A DNA stretch of 64,000 nt from CAVSRC01 sp963732845 (lineage in GTDB: Bacteria > Pseudomonadota > Alphaproteobacteria > Rhizobiales > Kaistiaceae): the NCBI GenBank assembly GCA_963732845.1, contig CAVTBE010000001.1, positions 33,493 to 97,492 on the forward strand, given 5' to 3'. Positions 24,101 to 35,358 of this stretch are shown here, in pieces (position 1 is the first letter of the stretch; each line of letters opens with the position of its first letter). The notes beneath the pieces are model-generated. The model ran no database searches. It was not told where the DNA came from and saw only the letters and a program-made list of their open reading frames with translations. The translations under genes and the position numbers were made by a program.

Positions 24101-26185
24101 TTGGATCTGCATAAGCAAGACGCGATTTCGGGGGAACGCATCGGGCCGAAGGACGCCGCCACGGTCGACCAGTGGTGGAACCGGCCCTTCCGGCTGGTGC
24201 AGACCAACCTCCGCATGAAGGACATCAACCTCGACCCGCGGCGCCTTGCCCGGCAGCTCGAGGAATTCGGCGCCAGTGCCGTCCTGTTCAATGTCGGCGG
24301 GATCTATGCGTGGTATCCGACCGAACTGGAGCTGCATACCCGCAATCCGCTGCTCGGCGACAACGACCCCGTGGCCGAAATGATCGAAGCGGTGCATGCG
24401 CGCGGGATTCGTTTTTGCGCGCGCTTCGACCCCTCCAAGAGCACGCGGCCGACCTATGAACGCCATCCGGAGTGGTTCGTTCACACCCGGACGGGCAAGC
24501 CGCTGGAATACAACGGCACCTACCTCGCCTGTGTGAACGGCGGCTGGTACGCCGACTACTTCCGCCGCATCCTGCGCGAGGCTTTCGGCCGTTACGACAT
24601 CGACGGCGTCTATTTCAACATGTTCGGCTATCGGGCGACCGACTACAGCGGCCGCTATCACGGTATCTGCTGCTGTGAGAATTGCCGGCGGCGCTTCCGC
24701 ACCTTCGCCGGCCGGGAGCTGCCGGTCGTGGAGAATGCCAGCGACCCGGCCTGGGCCGACTATCTGCGCTTCCAGGAAGTCACCACCGACGAGCTCCATC
24801 AGAGCGTCTACGAGACGGTGAAGCAGCTCAGCCCGAAAACCGGCGTGATGGGCCGCAAGTGGAGCTGCGATTTCCTGCGTCTCGAGACCCAGCGCGCCGT
24901 CGACCGGCCGCAGCCGGAATGGGCCCAGATGGCCGGCGAACACGCCAAGCTGGCGCGGTCCATGGGCCGCGGCATGGGCCATTGCAGCGCTTCGACCAAT
25001 TTCGTCGACTTTGCCTGGCGCTTCTCCTCCGAGTCGGCTGCCTGCAACATGTTGCGCTTCGCCCAGCAGCTCTCCGGCGGTGCCTCCTTCGACTATTACG
25101 TGCTCGGCACCTTCGACCAGGACGACCGCAAGGCGGCCAAGTCGGTCGCCGACCTGTTCGCCTGGCACAAGAAGAACGAGGCGCTCTATCGCGACCTGCG
25201 ATCGGGCACCAGGGTCGCCCTCTACCATTCGCGGCGCAGCAACGGTCTGCGCGGCCGCCCCGCCGTGGAGAGTTTCCGCGGCGCCTATCTGGCGCTGAAC
25301 GACGCCCGGGTTCCCTTCGACATCGTCAGCGACGCGCGCGCCGCCTTCGCGGACTTCGGCGAGCATCTCGCCGAATACGAGGTCATCGTGCTGCCCGGCA
25401 TCGAGTGCATCGGTGATGACGAGGCGGCTGCCTTCGATCGTTTCGTCGACAACGGCGGGACGGTGATCGCCACCGGCCCGAGCGGCCTCCGCGACGACAA
25501 AGGCGCGCTGCGCGAAAGCTATGCCCTCGCGTCCCTGCCCGTCGACCGGCCGATCATGCGCCGCGACGAGATGCGCGGCTCGTATCTGCGCATCGCCGAA
25601 GACGAATTCGCCTTCCCCGACACCCGGCTGACCTATCTCGACGGCAGCTACTGGCATGCGGCGGTCGAGGACGGTGCCGATCGCGCCCTCCGCCTGATCC
25701 CGCCGCAGAAATTCGGGCCGCCGGAACTGTGCTATCCGGAGGTCGAATCCGACCTGCCCGGCGTCGTCTCGATCACGCGTGGCAAGGGAAATGCGATCTA
25801 CCTGCCATGGCAGCCCGACCGGCTCTATTACCGCGACGGGGCGCCGGAGCATCGCGAGATCCTGGCGCAGCTCATCCGCCGCCACCACGACCAGCCCGTT
25901 CGACTGGCTGGCGCCGGGCGCGTCGAGCTAACGGTACAGCGCCAGGCCGGCACCAATCGCCGCCTCGTCCACGTGGTGAATTTCGCCGGACAGAACAACG
26001 GCGCCTACATGGACCCGCCGGCGATCCATGACCTGCGCCTGGGGCTTGCCGGGCCGCCGCCGAAGAGCGCCCGCTCGCTGGTCAGCGAGACCGATCTTGG
26101 CATCGCCAAGCCCGATGCCGACGGCATCTGCTGGATCGCCTTGCCGCCGGTCGGCGCCTTCGACGCGATCGTGCTCGAAGACTAA
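24101..26185 (+). CDS. Putative glycoside hydrolase (GHL6/GH42-like barrel with trimerisation domain)
   Basis: The only start that keeps the conserved N-terminus (WWNRPFRLVQTNLR) is a TTG at 24101; the Shine-Dalgarno is poor. The 694 residues begin with a TIM-barrel-like part (GGIYAWYPTELELH, GIRFCARFDPS, YDIDGVYFNMFG around residue 170, and a CCCENC cluster). A beta-galactosidase trimerisation/GATase-like domain follows from about 365 (RVALYHSRRSN, VIVLPGIECIGDDEA). There is no signal peptide, so the enzyme is cytoplasmic. It stands divergent from gntR and meets the ABC operon tail to tail. The pattern suggests action on an imported oligosaccharide. The bond is unknown. Confidence 0.7.
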   Translation: MDLHKQDAISGERIGPKDAATVDQWWNRPFRLVQTNLRMKDINLDPRRLARQLEEFGASAVLFNVGGIYAWYPTELELHTRNPLLGDNDPVAEMIEAVHARGIRFCARFDPSKSTRPTYERHPEWFVHTRTGKPLEYNGTYLACVNGGWYADYFRRILREAFGRYDIDGVYFNMFGYRATDYSGRYHGICCCENCRRRFRTFAGRELPVVENASDPAWADYLRFQEVTTDELHQSVYETVKQLSPKTGVMGRKWSCDFLRLETQRAVDRPQPEWAQMAGEHAKLARSMGRGMGHCSASTNFVDFAWRFSSESAACNMLRFAQQLSGGASFDYYVLGTFDQDDRKAAKSVADLFAWHKKNEALYRDLRSGTRVALYHSRRSNGLRGRPAVESFRGAYLALNDARVPFDIVSDARAAFADFGEHLAEYEVIVLPGIECIGDDEAAAFDRFVDNGGTVIATGPSGLRDDKGALRESYALASLPVDRPIMRRDEMRGSYLRIAEDEFAFPDTRLTYLDGSYWHAAVEDGADRALRLIPPQKFGPPELCYPEVESDLPGVVSITRGKGNAIYLPWQPDRLYYRDGAPEHREILAQLIRRHHDQPVRLAGAGRVELTVQRQAGTNRRLVHVVNFAGQNNGAYMDPPAIHDLRLGLAGPPPKSARSLVSETDLGIAKPDADGICWIALPPVGAFDAIVLED

Positions 26186-26191
26186 ATGCCG

Positions 26192-27219
<1,028 letters not shown>

Positions 27220-27223
<4 letters not shown>

Positions 27224-28272
27224 GCGCGCTTACCCGCGTTGTCGCGCTGAAGGAAGCAGCGAACCGCGCGAACCTCATCGAGACGCACGTCCGGCGGCTC
27301 TTGCGCATCGCAGAGGCCGGCGATCATCTGATCGCACCGGTTGCTGAACTCGCAGCCGACGGGACGATCGAAAGGGTGCGGAACAGTGCCGGCGATCTGT
27401 TCCAGACGCACCCGCTTGCCGAGCTCCAGGCGCGGGATCGAGCGCAGAAGGGCTTGCGTGTAGGGATGCTTCGGATCGTCGAAGATGTCGTCGACCGCGC
27501 CGGTTTCGGCGATCTTGCCGAGATACATCACCATCACCTCATCGGCGATCTCCGCCACGACGCCGAGGTCATGGGTGATGAACATGACGCTCATGCCGAA
27601 ATCGGTCTGCAGGTCGTGAATCAGATCGAGGATGTTGGCCTGGGTGGTCACATCAAGCGCAGTGGTCGGCTCGTCGGCAATCAGCAGCGAGGGATGGCAG
27701 ACCAGCGCCATGGCGATGCACACCCGCTGGCGCATGCCGCCGGAGAGCTCGAAGGGGTAGCTCTTGTAGCGGTCGGCAGGCTTCGGGATGCCGACCCTGT
27801 CGAGCATCGCGATCGCACGCTCGCGCGCCTCTTTCTGGGTCACCGGAAAATGAAGAAGCACCGTCTCCGCGACCTGTCCGCCGATCGGATGCACCGGGCT
27901 CAGGGAGGTCATCGGCTCCTGGAAGATCAGTCCGATCTCCTTGCCCCGGATCTCCCGCATCTGCCGGCCGTTCGGCACCGCGCCGGCGATATCCGCCGTC
28001 GTGCCGTCGGCTCGCCGCAGCAGGATGCTGCCGGCGACGATCGCGCCCGGCGGACTGACCAGCTGCATGAGCGAGCGCGCAAGCTGCGACTTGCCCGAGC
28101 CGGACTCGCCGACGACGCACAGCGTCTTGCCGCGGCGGATGTCGAAGCTGACGCCGTCGACCGCCTTGATCACGCCTTCCCGCGTGGTGAAGTGGGTCGC
28201 CAGGTTGCGGACCTCGACGATCGGACCGCCGCTCGCCGCCGGCCTCGCCGCGACGGCCGGTGCCTCACTCAT
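27220..28272 (-). CDS. Oligopeptide/oligosaccharide ABC transporter ATPase (OppD/DppD type)
   Basis: The start at 28272 (MSEAPAVAARP) overlaps the permease stop by 8 nt; an ATG at 28287 is also possible. The 350 residues contain Walker A GESGSGKS, signature LSGGMRQRVCIAMAL, Walker B LLIADEPTTALD and a C-terminal cysteine cluster (CEFSNRCDQMIAGLC). It works with the OppF-type ATPase to power the two permeases. Confidence 0.92.
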
Positions 28273-29416
28273 ATGGGTCAGCGGCATCGCGCAGTCCGTC
28301 CCCGAGGAAGTTGAAGGCAAGCACGGTGATGATCACGGCAAGGCCCGGGAGAAACAGCCAGGGCGCGGTCGCGACGGAGCGGATGTTCTGGGCTTCCTGC
28401 AGAAGCACCCCCCAGCTGACGATGGGCGGTCTCAGGCCGATGCCGAGAAACGAAAGTGCCGTTTCCGACAGGATCATCACCGGAATGGCGAGCGTGATCG
28501 ACGCAATGATGTGGCTCATGAACGACGGCACCATCTGCTTGAAGATGATGCCCATCTCGCTGACCCCGTCGAGCCGCGCGGCGGTGACGAAATCCTCGGT
28601 CTTGAGCGAGATGAAGCGACCGCGCACGACACGCGCCAGTCCCGTCCAGCCAACCAGCGACAGGATCGCCGTGATCATGAAATAGACGAGCACCGGCGAC
28701 CAGGTCTGGGGGATGGCGGCGGCAAGGCCCATCCATAGCGGGATCGTCGGAATCGAGCGCAGGAACTCGATCGTCCGCTGCACGACGTTGTCGATCCATC
28801 CGCCGTAGTAGCCGGAGACGCCGCCGAAGAAGATGCCCAACACGAGGCTGAGGCCGACCCCGACAAGGCCGATCGACATGGAGATGCGCGTTCCGTAGAT
28901 GACCCGCGACAGGAGATCGCGGCCGAGGCGGTCGGCACCGAAAAGATACATCGGGTCGTCCGGGTTGACCGGGCCGATGAGATGCAGGTCGGACGGGAAG
29001 ATGCCCCACAGATCGTAGTGGTCGCCGCGGGCAAAGAAGCGGACAGGATAGACCTTGGTTTCGTCGATCGTGAAGACGCGGCGCAGGCTCTCGCTGTCGA
29101 TGACGACCTTGTAGCCGGTGACGTACAGCCCGAAGACGAGGCCGGAATCGGTGTGGCGCCACAGGTGCAAGGTCTGCGGTGGCGCGTAGGTGTAGCGCGC
29201 GGCGAAACGGTCGGTGCCGAAGGGCGCCAGGAATGGCGCGAAGAGCGCGACCAGATAGATGAAGATCACGATCACGCCGCTCGCCAGGGCAAGCTTGTGG
29301 TGTTTGAACTTCCACCAGGCAAGCGTCCATTGCCCGGCAACGGCGACTTCCCGCCGCTTCGCGATCGGCGCCTTCCCGACCTCCGCGTCGGCCTGCGGTT
29401 TCGCCGCGTCCGTCAT
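28265..29416 (-). CDS. ABC transporter permease (OppC/DppC type)
   Basis: The ATG at 29416 overlaps the upstream permease stop as ATGA (29413-29416). The 383 residues include one N-terminal membrane helix, a long periplasmic-facing insert of about 120 residues, and the five-helix core with the EAA-type loop (TAARLDGVSEMGIIFKQM). Long inserts are common in permeases of this family dedicated to oligosaccharides. Confidence 0.92.
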   Translation of the reverse strand: MTDAAKPQADAEVGKAPIAKRREVAVAGQWTLAWWKFKHHKLALASGVIVIFIYLVALFAPFLAPFGTDRFAARYTYAPPQTLHLWRHTDSGLVFGLYVTGYKVVIDSESLRRVFTIDETKVYPVRFFARGDHYDLWGIFPSDLHLIGPVNPDDPMYLFGADRLGRDLLSRVIYGTRISMSIGLVGVGLSLVLGIFFGGVSGYYGGWIDNVVQRTIEFLRSIPTIPLWMGLAAAIPQTWSPVLVYFMITAILSLVGWTGLARVVRGRFISLKTEDFVTAARLDGVSEMGIIFKQMVPSFMSHIIASITLAIPVMILSETALSFLGIGLRPPIVSWGVLLQEAQNIRSVATAPWLFLPGLAVIITVLAFNFLGDGLRDAADPYE

Positions 29417-30399
29417 TCGAACTTGATGCGCGGATCGAGCCACGCCAGCAGGATGTCCGAAACCAGCGTGCCGACGATTGTCAGCACGCTCAGCATCAGA
29501 ATGAAACTGCCGGCCAGATACATGTCCTGGGCGATCAGAGCGCGCAGAAGCAGCGGCCCCGTCATCGGCAGGCTGAGCACGATGGCGGTGATTGTCGCGC
29601 CGGAAACCAGCTCCGGCAGCACCCAGCCGATGGTGCTGATGAACGGATTGAGAGCGACGCGGACCGGATACTTCATCAACAGGCGGATCTCGGACATGCC
29701 CTTGGCACGCGCCATCGTGACGTAGGGCTTGTACAGCTCGTCGAGCAGGTTGGCCCGCATGATGCGGATGAGGCTCGCCGTGCCGGCGGTGCCGAGCACG
29801 ATGATCGGCACCCACAGATGCGCAAACATGTCGACAACCTTGCCCCAGCTCCACGGCGCATCGACGTATTCCGACGAGAACAGGCCACCGACGCTCTGAT
29901 GGAAGTATTTGAAGCTGACATAGGAGAGGATCAGGGCGAGCAGGAAATTGGGCACGGCGAGGCCGATGAAGCCGATGAACGTCGCGACATAGTCGCCGAG
30001 CGAGTACTTCTTCACGGCCGAATAGATGCCGATCGGCAGCGCCACCACCCATATGAATATGAGCGTCAGGAACGAGAACACGAACGTGAGGCCGAGCCGC
30101 TCCCAGATCAGGTCGGCGACCGGCCGCTTGAGTTCGAAGGAATTGCCGAAATCGCCGTGGAGCAGGATGTTGCCCATCCACTTGGCGTATTGCACGACAT
30201 AGGGCTGATCGAGGCCGTACTTCTCGCGCAGCACATCAAGCTGGGCGCTGTCGACGCTCTCGCCTTGCGAGGACATCGTGGCGGCCAGCGTCGTCAGATA
30301 GTCGCCGGGCGGCAACTGGATGATCACGAAGGTCACCACCGAGACGGCGAAGATGGTGGCGAACATGGCGATCGCACGGCGGATGATGAAACCGATCAT
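29413..30399 (-). CDS. ABC transporter permease (OppB/DppB type)
   Basis: The 328 residues start with the typical MIGFIIRRAIAMFATIFAVS helix and end in LLAWLDPRIKFE, with six predicted membrane helices and an EAA-like loop (TMARAKGMSEIRLLMKYPVR). It pairs with the OppC-type permease. Its start overlaps the stop of the dehydrogenase gene as ATGA (30396-30399), so a metabolic enzyme is translationally coupled to the transporter. Confidence 0.93.
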   Translation of the reverse strand: MIGFIIRRAIAMFATIFAVSVVTFVIIQLPPGDYLTTLAATMSSQGESVDSAQLDVLREKYGLDQPYVVQYAKWMGNILLHGDFGNSFELKRPVADLIWERLGLTFVFSFLTLIFIWVVALPIGIYSAVKKYSLGDYVATFIGFIGLAVPNFLLALILSYVSFKYFHQSVGGLFSSEYVDAPWSWGKVVDMFAHLWVPIIVLGTAGTASLIRIMRANLLDELYKPYVTMARAKGMSEIRLLMKYPVRVALNPFISTIGWVLPELVSGATITAIVLSLPMTGPLLLRALIAQDMYLAGSFILMLSVLTIVGTLVSDILLAWLDPRIKFE

Positions 30400-31406
30400 G
30401 TCGCACCACCGCTGCTGAGGGCGGGTTCCCGGGTGTAGACGTCATCCGGCATCAGCCGGTTGAGCAGCGGCTCGCCTGACCTGAAACGCCGCAGGTTCTC
30501 GCAGATGATATCAAGCGATCGGTCGGTGCGGTCCGGAACTTGCGGCGTGCAATGCGGCGTAATCAGGACGTTGGGCGCATCCCACATCGGGCTGTCGGCC
30601 GGCAACGGTTCGACCGCGAAGGTATCGAGCCCGGCGCCGCCAATCCGCCGTTCGCGCAAGGCAGCGAACAGCGCGCCTTCGTCGACGACGGCGCCGCGCG
30701 CCATATTGACGAGAAATGCGCCGGGCTTCATCGCCGCAAATGCCGCCGCGTCCATCAGGTGATGGGTCTGGTCCGACAGAGGCAGAGCGAGAACCACATA
30801 GTCGCTCTGCTTCAGCAACGGTTCGAGCGTATCGCCGGCCGACCGGGAAAAGACCTGCTCGACGCCGGGGGGCAATTGTCCGGCTGACCGCCGATAGACG
30901 ATGACCCGCAGGCCCATGGCGCGCGCCTTGTCGGCAAGCGCCTGCCCGGTGTGCCCGAAGCCGACGATGCCGAGGGTCTTGCCGGTCAGCCCGCGTAGCG
31001 CGTCCTGCTCCGGAATGCCCCAGGCGTGACGCTTCTGCGCCTCGTAGAAATCGGCGAAGCGGTAAGTCAGCGCCAGCATGAAGAAGATCGCATGCTCGGC
31101 CAACGCCGGGGCCGAGCGCCCGGCCGAGCCGGTGACGATCAGGCCGCCGGCAAATACCTCGGGCCGTGCCGACTTGTTAAGGCCGGCGTGATCGCAATGC
31201 ACCCACTGCAAGCGCGGCGCCGAAAGAAAGCGGGCGTCGAGGTCGCCGTGCAGAAGGGCAACGTCTGCCTCGCCGAGCGCCGAGCGGATGCCGGCATCGT
31301 CGCGCCGGTCGACGCGCAGCAGCCTGCCGGGGGCGGCGGCTTCCTGCAATCGCTGCCAGTGGGCGTCGCCGAGCTGGAGCGTGCACAGAATGCGGCCCAC
31401 TTTCAT
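30396..31406 (-). CDS. D-isomer specific 2-hydroxyacid dehydrogenase
   Basis: The ATG at 31406 (MKVGRILCTLQ) has GGAG nine nt upstream, giving 336 residues. The NAD-binding Rossmann motif GIVGFGHTGQALADKARAMG lies near 148-167. The catalytic arginine is in VNMARGAVVDE, the glutamate in LDTFAVEPLP, and the histidine in VLITPHCTPQVP. It reduces 2-oxoacids or oxidises D-2-hydroxyacids in the cytoplasm. It sits between the binding-protein gene and oppB-type permease in one operon, so it probably handles an acid derived from the imported compound. Confidence 0.9.
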   Translation of the reverse strand: MKVGRILCTLQLGDAHWQRLQEAAAPGRLLRVDRRDDAGIRSALGEADVALLHGDLDARFLSAPRLQWVHCDHAGLNKSARPEVFAGGLIVTGSAGRSAPALAEHAIFFMLALTYRFADFYEAQKRHAWGIPEQDALRGLTGKTLGIVGFGHTGQALADKARAMGLRVIVYRRSAGQLPPGVEQVFSRSAGDTLEPLLKQSDYVVLALPLSDQTHHLMDAAAFAAMKPGAFLVNMARGAVVDEGALFAALRERRIGGAGLDTFAVEPLPADSPMWDAPNVLITPHCTPQVPDRTDRSLDIICENLRRFRSGEPLLNRLMPDDVYTREPALSSGGAT

Positions 31407-31526
31407 CGTCTGCCAACTCCACAAATACCGTCGGCACCCGCTCCGCCGGAAGGATACTGTTTCGCACCGATGTGCAGGAAAGCGCTCCGTCTGGGGACCG
31501 CAAGGCCCCCAGACGGAGCAGACTCG

Positions 31527-33504
31527 CTACTGGGGCTTCGCCCAATAGTATTGCTCGGGATTGGTCGGTCCCGGCGTCGGGTATATCCACGAGGCAGGCA
31601 TGTTCTTCGGAACATTGCGCATGTCGTCCTTGACGATGCCGTATCCGTTCGCCTCGAACGCGATACCCATCACCATGAACTGGTCGGCCGCGATGTCCAG
31701 CACCTGCTTCATGAGGTCGATCTGCTTGTCGCCATCGCCCGTGTTCAGGATCTGGTCATAGAGATCGAGCGCCTTCTTGATAGCCGCCGGCGGCTCCTCG
31801 GCTTTCACCTCGCCGCTGTCGGTGGTCTTCAGGTACCAGTTCGTCCACGCCGGCGCGTAGAAGCGCGAGTCCGGTTGGGTCGGGATGAACCAGCGCGGAT
31901 CGAGGATCACCTCCTGACCGTTGCCGCCGCCACGCTCCCAGGCGACCGCATCCAGTTCGCCCGCGGCACGACGCACCTGGATCAGGGTGCGGTCGATACC
32001 ATCCACGGTGCAATCGACGCCAACCGCTCGCCAGTACTTCTGGACCAGCTCAAGGGCGTCGCCGAAGGGCTTGTTGGTCGCGTTGTAGGTCAGCGAAATG
32101 ACCAGCTTCTCGCCGTTGGGCATCAGCCGGTAGCCGTCGGAACCTTTCTTGGGCAGCACCTTGTCCAGATATTCGTTGGCCTTGGCCACGTCGTACTCGG
32201 TGTACTGCTTGGCCAGGCGCTCATTGTAGAAGACCAACTCCGGGCGCGGCGCGGTCTGTGCGGGCGTTCCCTGACCGATCCAGACCGTGTCGATGATCTC
32301 CTGCCGGTTGATCGCGTAGGAAAGGCCGATCCGGAAGTCCTTGTTCTGGTAGACGGCACGCTTGACCGGATCCTTCTGGCTGAAGTTCAGCATCAGCGGC
32401 ATGACGTTCGGGTTTGCCGGCGTGGTGCTGAAGAAGTCGTATTTGCCGGTCGCCTTGTTGTCGAAAAGGACAGGCTTGTTGACCGGCGTCGCGATCGAAC
32501 GGTCCTGCATGTCGATGTCACCGGACATGCCCTTGAGCAGCAGCACCTGAGGATCGGTCAGCACGTCGTAGGTCATGCGGTCGATATAGGGGAGCTGATT
32601 GCCGTCCTTGTCGACCTTCCAGTAGTAGGGATTGCGCTCCGCGACGACGCGCGTAGCGGTCCCTTCGCCGTAGCCCTGCACCGTCACCCAGGGATCGATC
32701 GTCGGCACCTCCGGATTGCGGTAGATGTCGATCTTCAGCCGCATCAGGTCCATCCAGTCGCCGACCTTCGCCTGCTTCACCAGCGCGTCGACGTCCTTGT
32801 TGTATTTGGGGTCGAACTGCTTGAGGTAATGAGCCGGAAAGCGCACGGCCTGGATGTCGCTGGGGCGCGCCGTCGCAAGCAGCTGCAGGAAAAGGCCGTT
32901 GGGTTCGTCGAAGGCGAACTTCACGGTGTAGTCGTCGATCTTGCTGACCTTGACCGGCTTGCCGTTGACCATAAAGGCAGGACCACGCACCGGCTGCGTG
33001 TCATCGATCATCTTGAAGGCGTCGTTGGCGAGCACCTCGTCGTACCAGAACATGATGTCGTCGGCGGTGAAGGGCTCGCCGTCCGACCACTTCATGCCCT
33101 TGCGCAGATGAAAGACGTATTCGGTCGCGTCGGCATTGGCCTCCACCGAGGCGGCCACATTGGGAATGACCTTCGACCAATCGGGAGACCAGCGCATCAG
33201 GTTCTCGTAGCTCATGGTCCGCATCATCCAGGGCAGGTCGCCACCGCCCAACATCGCGGAATTCCATGTGCCGCCGTACTTGCCGATCGAATTCGACGAC
33301 TGGCACGACGAGCGGCTTCTCGGGCAACCGCTGGTCGACCGGCGGCAGCTTGCCCGCCTTGACCTGCTCCGCGAAGACCGGCGCTTCATTGTAAGCAGCC
33401 GATGGCGAACTGACCGCGGCCAGCGCGACCACACTGAAGGCGATCGCGGCTCCACCGCGCAGAACGCGGGAAGTCCAGCCTTTCTTGATGCCGTTTTCCT
33501 GCAT
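31527..33504 (-). pseudogene. Peptide/oligosaccharide ABC binding protein, frameshifted
   Basis: The start at 33504 (MQENGIKKGW) follows GGGAGCG and opens a signal peptide (AIAFSVVALAAVSS, cleaved near SAA-YNE). That frame continues through VDQRLPEKPLVVPVV and is then lost. The mature family 5 protein (IGKYGGTWNSAMLGGG, WSDGEPFTADDIMFWYDEV and onward to 31527) continues in another frame. The shift lies at about 33290-33312; removing one base restores a protein of about 658 residues. The rest of the gene is intact and in good codon context, so this may be an assembly indel. It is the first gene of the transporter operon. Confidence 0.85.
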
Positions 33505-34146
33505 GTTTCGCTCCCGTGGGTGGCCAGCCGATTTCACGACGGAACCACCGCCTCTACGTGTTTTCGTTTTGCGGCGCGTCCTCCAACGGTCCACGCTGCC
33601 ATTGAGAGGACCCAAAAAGTATATAAGAAATCGCCCAGTTACAAATACGAAATTGCGATTTTGATATAGAGTTCGTCGCCCGGGGGTGGTGAGCGCCGCC
33701 TTCGTCGCGGCGCAGCGTTTGGGAATCGCGCTCGCTCCGCGTCCCGCCTTGGCAATCCCTTCAGCCTCACCGCGTCGCGCTTGCGGAGGACGCGTCCCCC
33801 AGAATCCATTTTGCGACGCCGCCCGATTGTCGGGTGGTCCCGAAGCTCCTCTTTTCCGCCAATCCCGGCCGACGGCTGCTTATCGCGGCCGCACAACGGA
33901 GAAAGCGCACAGAGCGAACCGGGGGCCGCTACTGGCGAATCCACGTCGTTGCGTCTTTATCCGCGATGCTTGCGGCGACATCGGAATCGAAACGCTTGAA
34001 ATGGGCGCTGGCGAGGTGGCGTTCGAAGGCGCACGGTCGGCCTAGACTTCGTAGAGCAGGAATTCCGCTGTGCCGGCTTCGCACTGCGCGACAGCGGCGG
34101 ACCTGGTGGACCGACCGTTGTGCGAGATCCAACCGCGCGACAGGGG
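33505..34146. other. Intergenic region with A+T-rich promoter zone
   Basis: Only the first 170 nt show structure (A+T-rich, with the dyad at 33622-33668 upstream of the binding-protein gene). From about 33680 to 34146 the DNA is G+C-rich with only short overlapping open frames that resemble no protein. No RNA gene or terminator was recognised. Confidence 0.5.
33622..33668. promoter_or_regulatory. Long inverted repeat before the binding-protein operon
   Basis: TATAAGAAATCGC (33622-33634) faces GCGATTTTGATATA (33655-33668) across a 20-nt A+T-rich spacer. The core AAATCG/CGATTT is shared with the dyad at 23984-24008 between gntR and the glycosidase-like gene, so both are candidate targets of the same GntR protein. 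It is 118-164 nt upstream of the start at 33504. Confidence 0.5.
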
Positions 34147-35271
34147 CTATGAGGCTGCTTCCGATACGCGCCTGGCAATCCATTCGTTCACCTCAGGCGC
34201 TTTCTCCATGTGAACGATGTGGCCGGCATCGCTTATGGTTGCGACGGCGATGCCGGCGGGCAGACCTTGCGCCTGGCTCGCCGGGAGTATGCGGTCGTCC
34301 TCGCCCCAGATGATCTGCACGGGCGACTTGATGTCGGCAAGGCGTCCGCGAAGATCGACACGCTGCATGTCGCCGGAGAAGTTGGCGGCCGCGATCGCGC
34401 GAAGGGCGGCCGTCGCACCGTCGAGACGTTTGAACTTGAGAACGTCCTCAACCATGTCGGCGGTGACCAGTCTTGGGTTGGCGACGAGCATCTCGAGATA
34501 GGGGCGCAACTTCCTGGCGCGGCTCTCTGAAATGAAGCCTTCGATGAAGTCGCCCGCAATATGGGCGCCGATACCGGCAGGGGCGATGAGGGTCAGGCCG
34601 GCGACGCGGTCGGGCGCGTTGAGCGCGATCGTCGCGGCGACTGCGCCGCCCAGCGAATGACCGACCAGGTAGGCTGCGCCCAGGTTTTCCGCGTCCATAT
34701 AGTCGAGAACCGCGGTCGCAATCGCGTCCACCGATCCATCGGCCGCGTCCTTGCTTGAGCCGCCATGGCCAGGCAGGTCGATGGCATGGGTCGGGTGATG
34801 CTCAGCCGACGCCGCCTGGTTCAACGTCCAGGTCGAGAGATCGGCACCGAAGCCGTGCAGGAAGAGGATGGGCAAACCGGCTTCGGGGCCGGCCTTGAGC
34901 CGACGAAACCTGCGTCCACCGGCCTCGATCGTCGTCGGCACGATGGCGCTTCCGCCGTCCTTGGCAATGGTTGCGGACCTGGCGAGGAACTGCGCGACGA
35001 AATCATCGATCGCTGCTTCGGGGACGTCCGGTGCGGAAACCACGCCGAGAAGGGCGCCAACCGGCACCGTGTCGCCATTGTCGGCGACATGGCGACGCAG
35101 AACCCCGGTCACGGCGCTTTCGTAGACGTTGGCGATCTTCGTCGTCTCGATGTCCATGATCTCCTGACCGATGGAGATCGTCGCGCCGACGTCGACCGCC
35201 CAGCGGACGAGTGTGCCCTCCTCCATGGCGAGGCCCCATTTCGGCATGGTGATCGGCTGGATGGCGTCCAT
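34147..35271 (-). CDS. acoC: Acetoin dehydrogenase E2-type protein: lipoyl domain plus alpha/beta hydrolase
   Basis: The ATG at 35271 with AAGGGAAGAGG upstream gives 374 residues, the usual AcoC size. An N-terminal lipoyl domain covers residues 1-80, with the lipoyl-lysine in DIETTKIANV. An alpha/beta hydrolase domain follows (FLHGFGADLSTW, nucleophile serine in GHSLGGA, final histidine in DAGHIVHMEKA). In AcoC-type proteins the hydrolase-like domain takes the place of the usual E2 acyltransferase domain. It carries the acetyl group from E1 to CoA. It follows acoB by 87 nt. Confidence 0.9.
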   Translation of the reverse strand: MDAIQPITMPKWGLAMEEGTLVRWAVDVGATISIGQEIMDIETTKIANVYESAVTGVLRRHVADNGDTVPVGALLGVVSAPDVPEAAIDDFVAQFLARSATIAKDGGSAIVPTTIEAGGRRFRRLKAGPEAGLPILFLHGFGADLSTWTLNQAASAEHHPTHAIDLPGHGGSSKDAADGSVDAIATAVLDYMDAENLGAAYLVGHSLGGAVAATIALNAPDRVAGLTLIAPAGIGAHIAGDFIEGFISESRARKLRPYLEMLVANPRLVTADMVEDVLKFKRLDGATAALRAIAAANFSGDMQRVDLRGRLADIKSPVQIIWGEDDRILPASQAQGLPAGIAVATISDAGHIVHMEKAPEVNEWIARRVSEAAS

Positions 35272-35358
35272 TCGCCTCTTCCCTTCCATGGCAATCGCGG
35301 ACGCCGTCATCGACGTCGTTCCACAGGTGGCGGCAGGGCCGCTCCCGCTCGGCTTCAA

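Noticed and set aside
24095..25888. A minus-strand frame of 597 codons opposite the glycosidase-like gene
   Set aside because: Antisense shadow with no recognisable domain. The plus-strand protein has coherent domains end to end.
31026..33362. A plus-strand open frame of 778 codons opposite the dehydrogenase and binding-protein genes
   Set aside because: Codon-position composition and clear families on the minus strand show that it is a shadow.
33639..34045. Overlapping open frames on both strands in the gap before acoC
   Set aside because: Arginine- and proline-rich translations without family resemblance, ribosome sites or conserved pattern.
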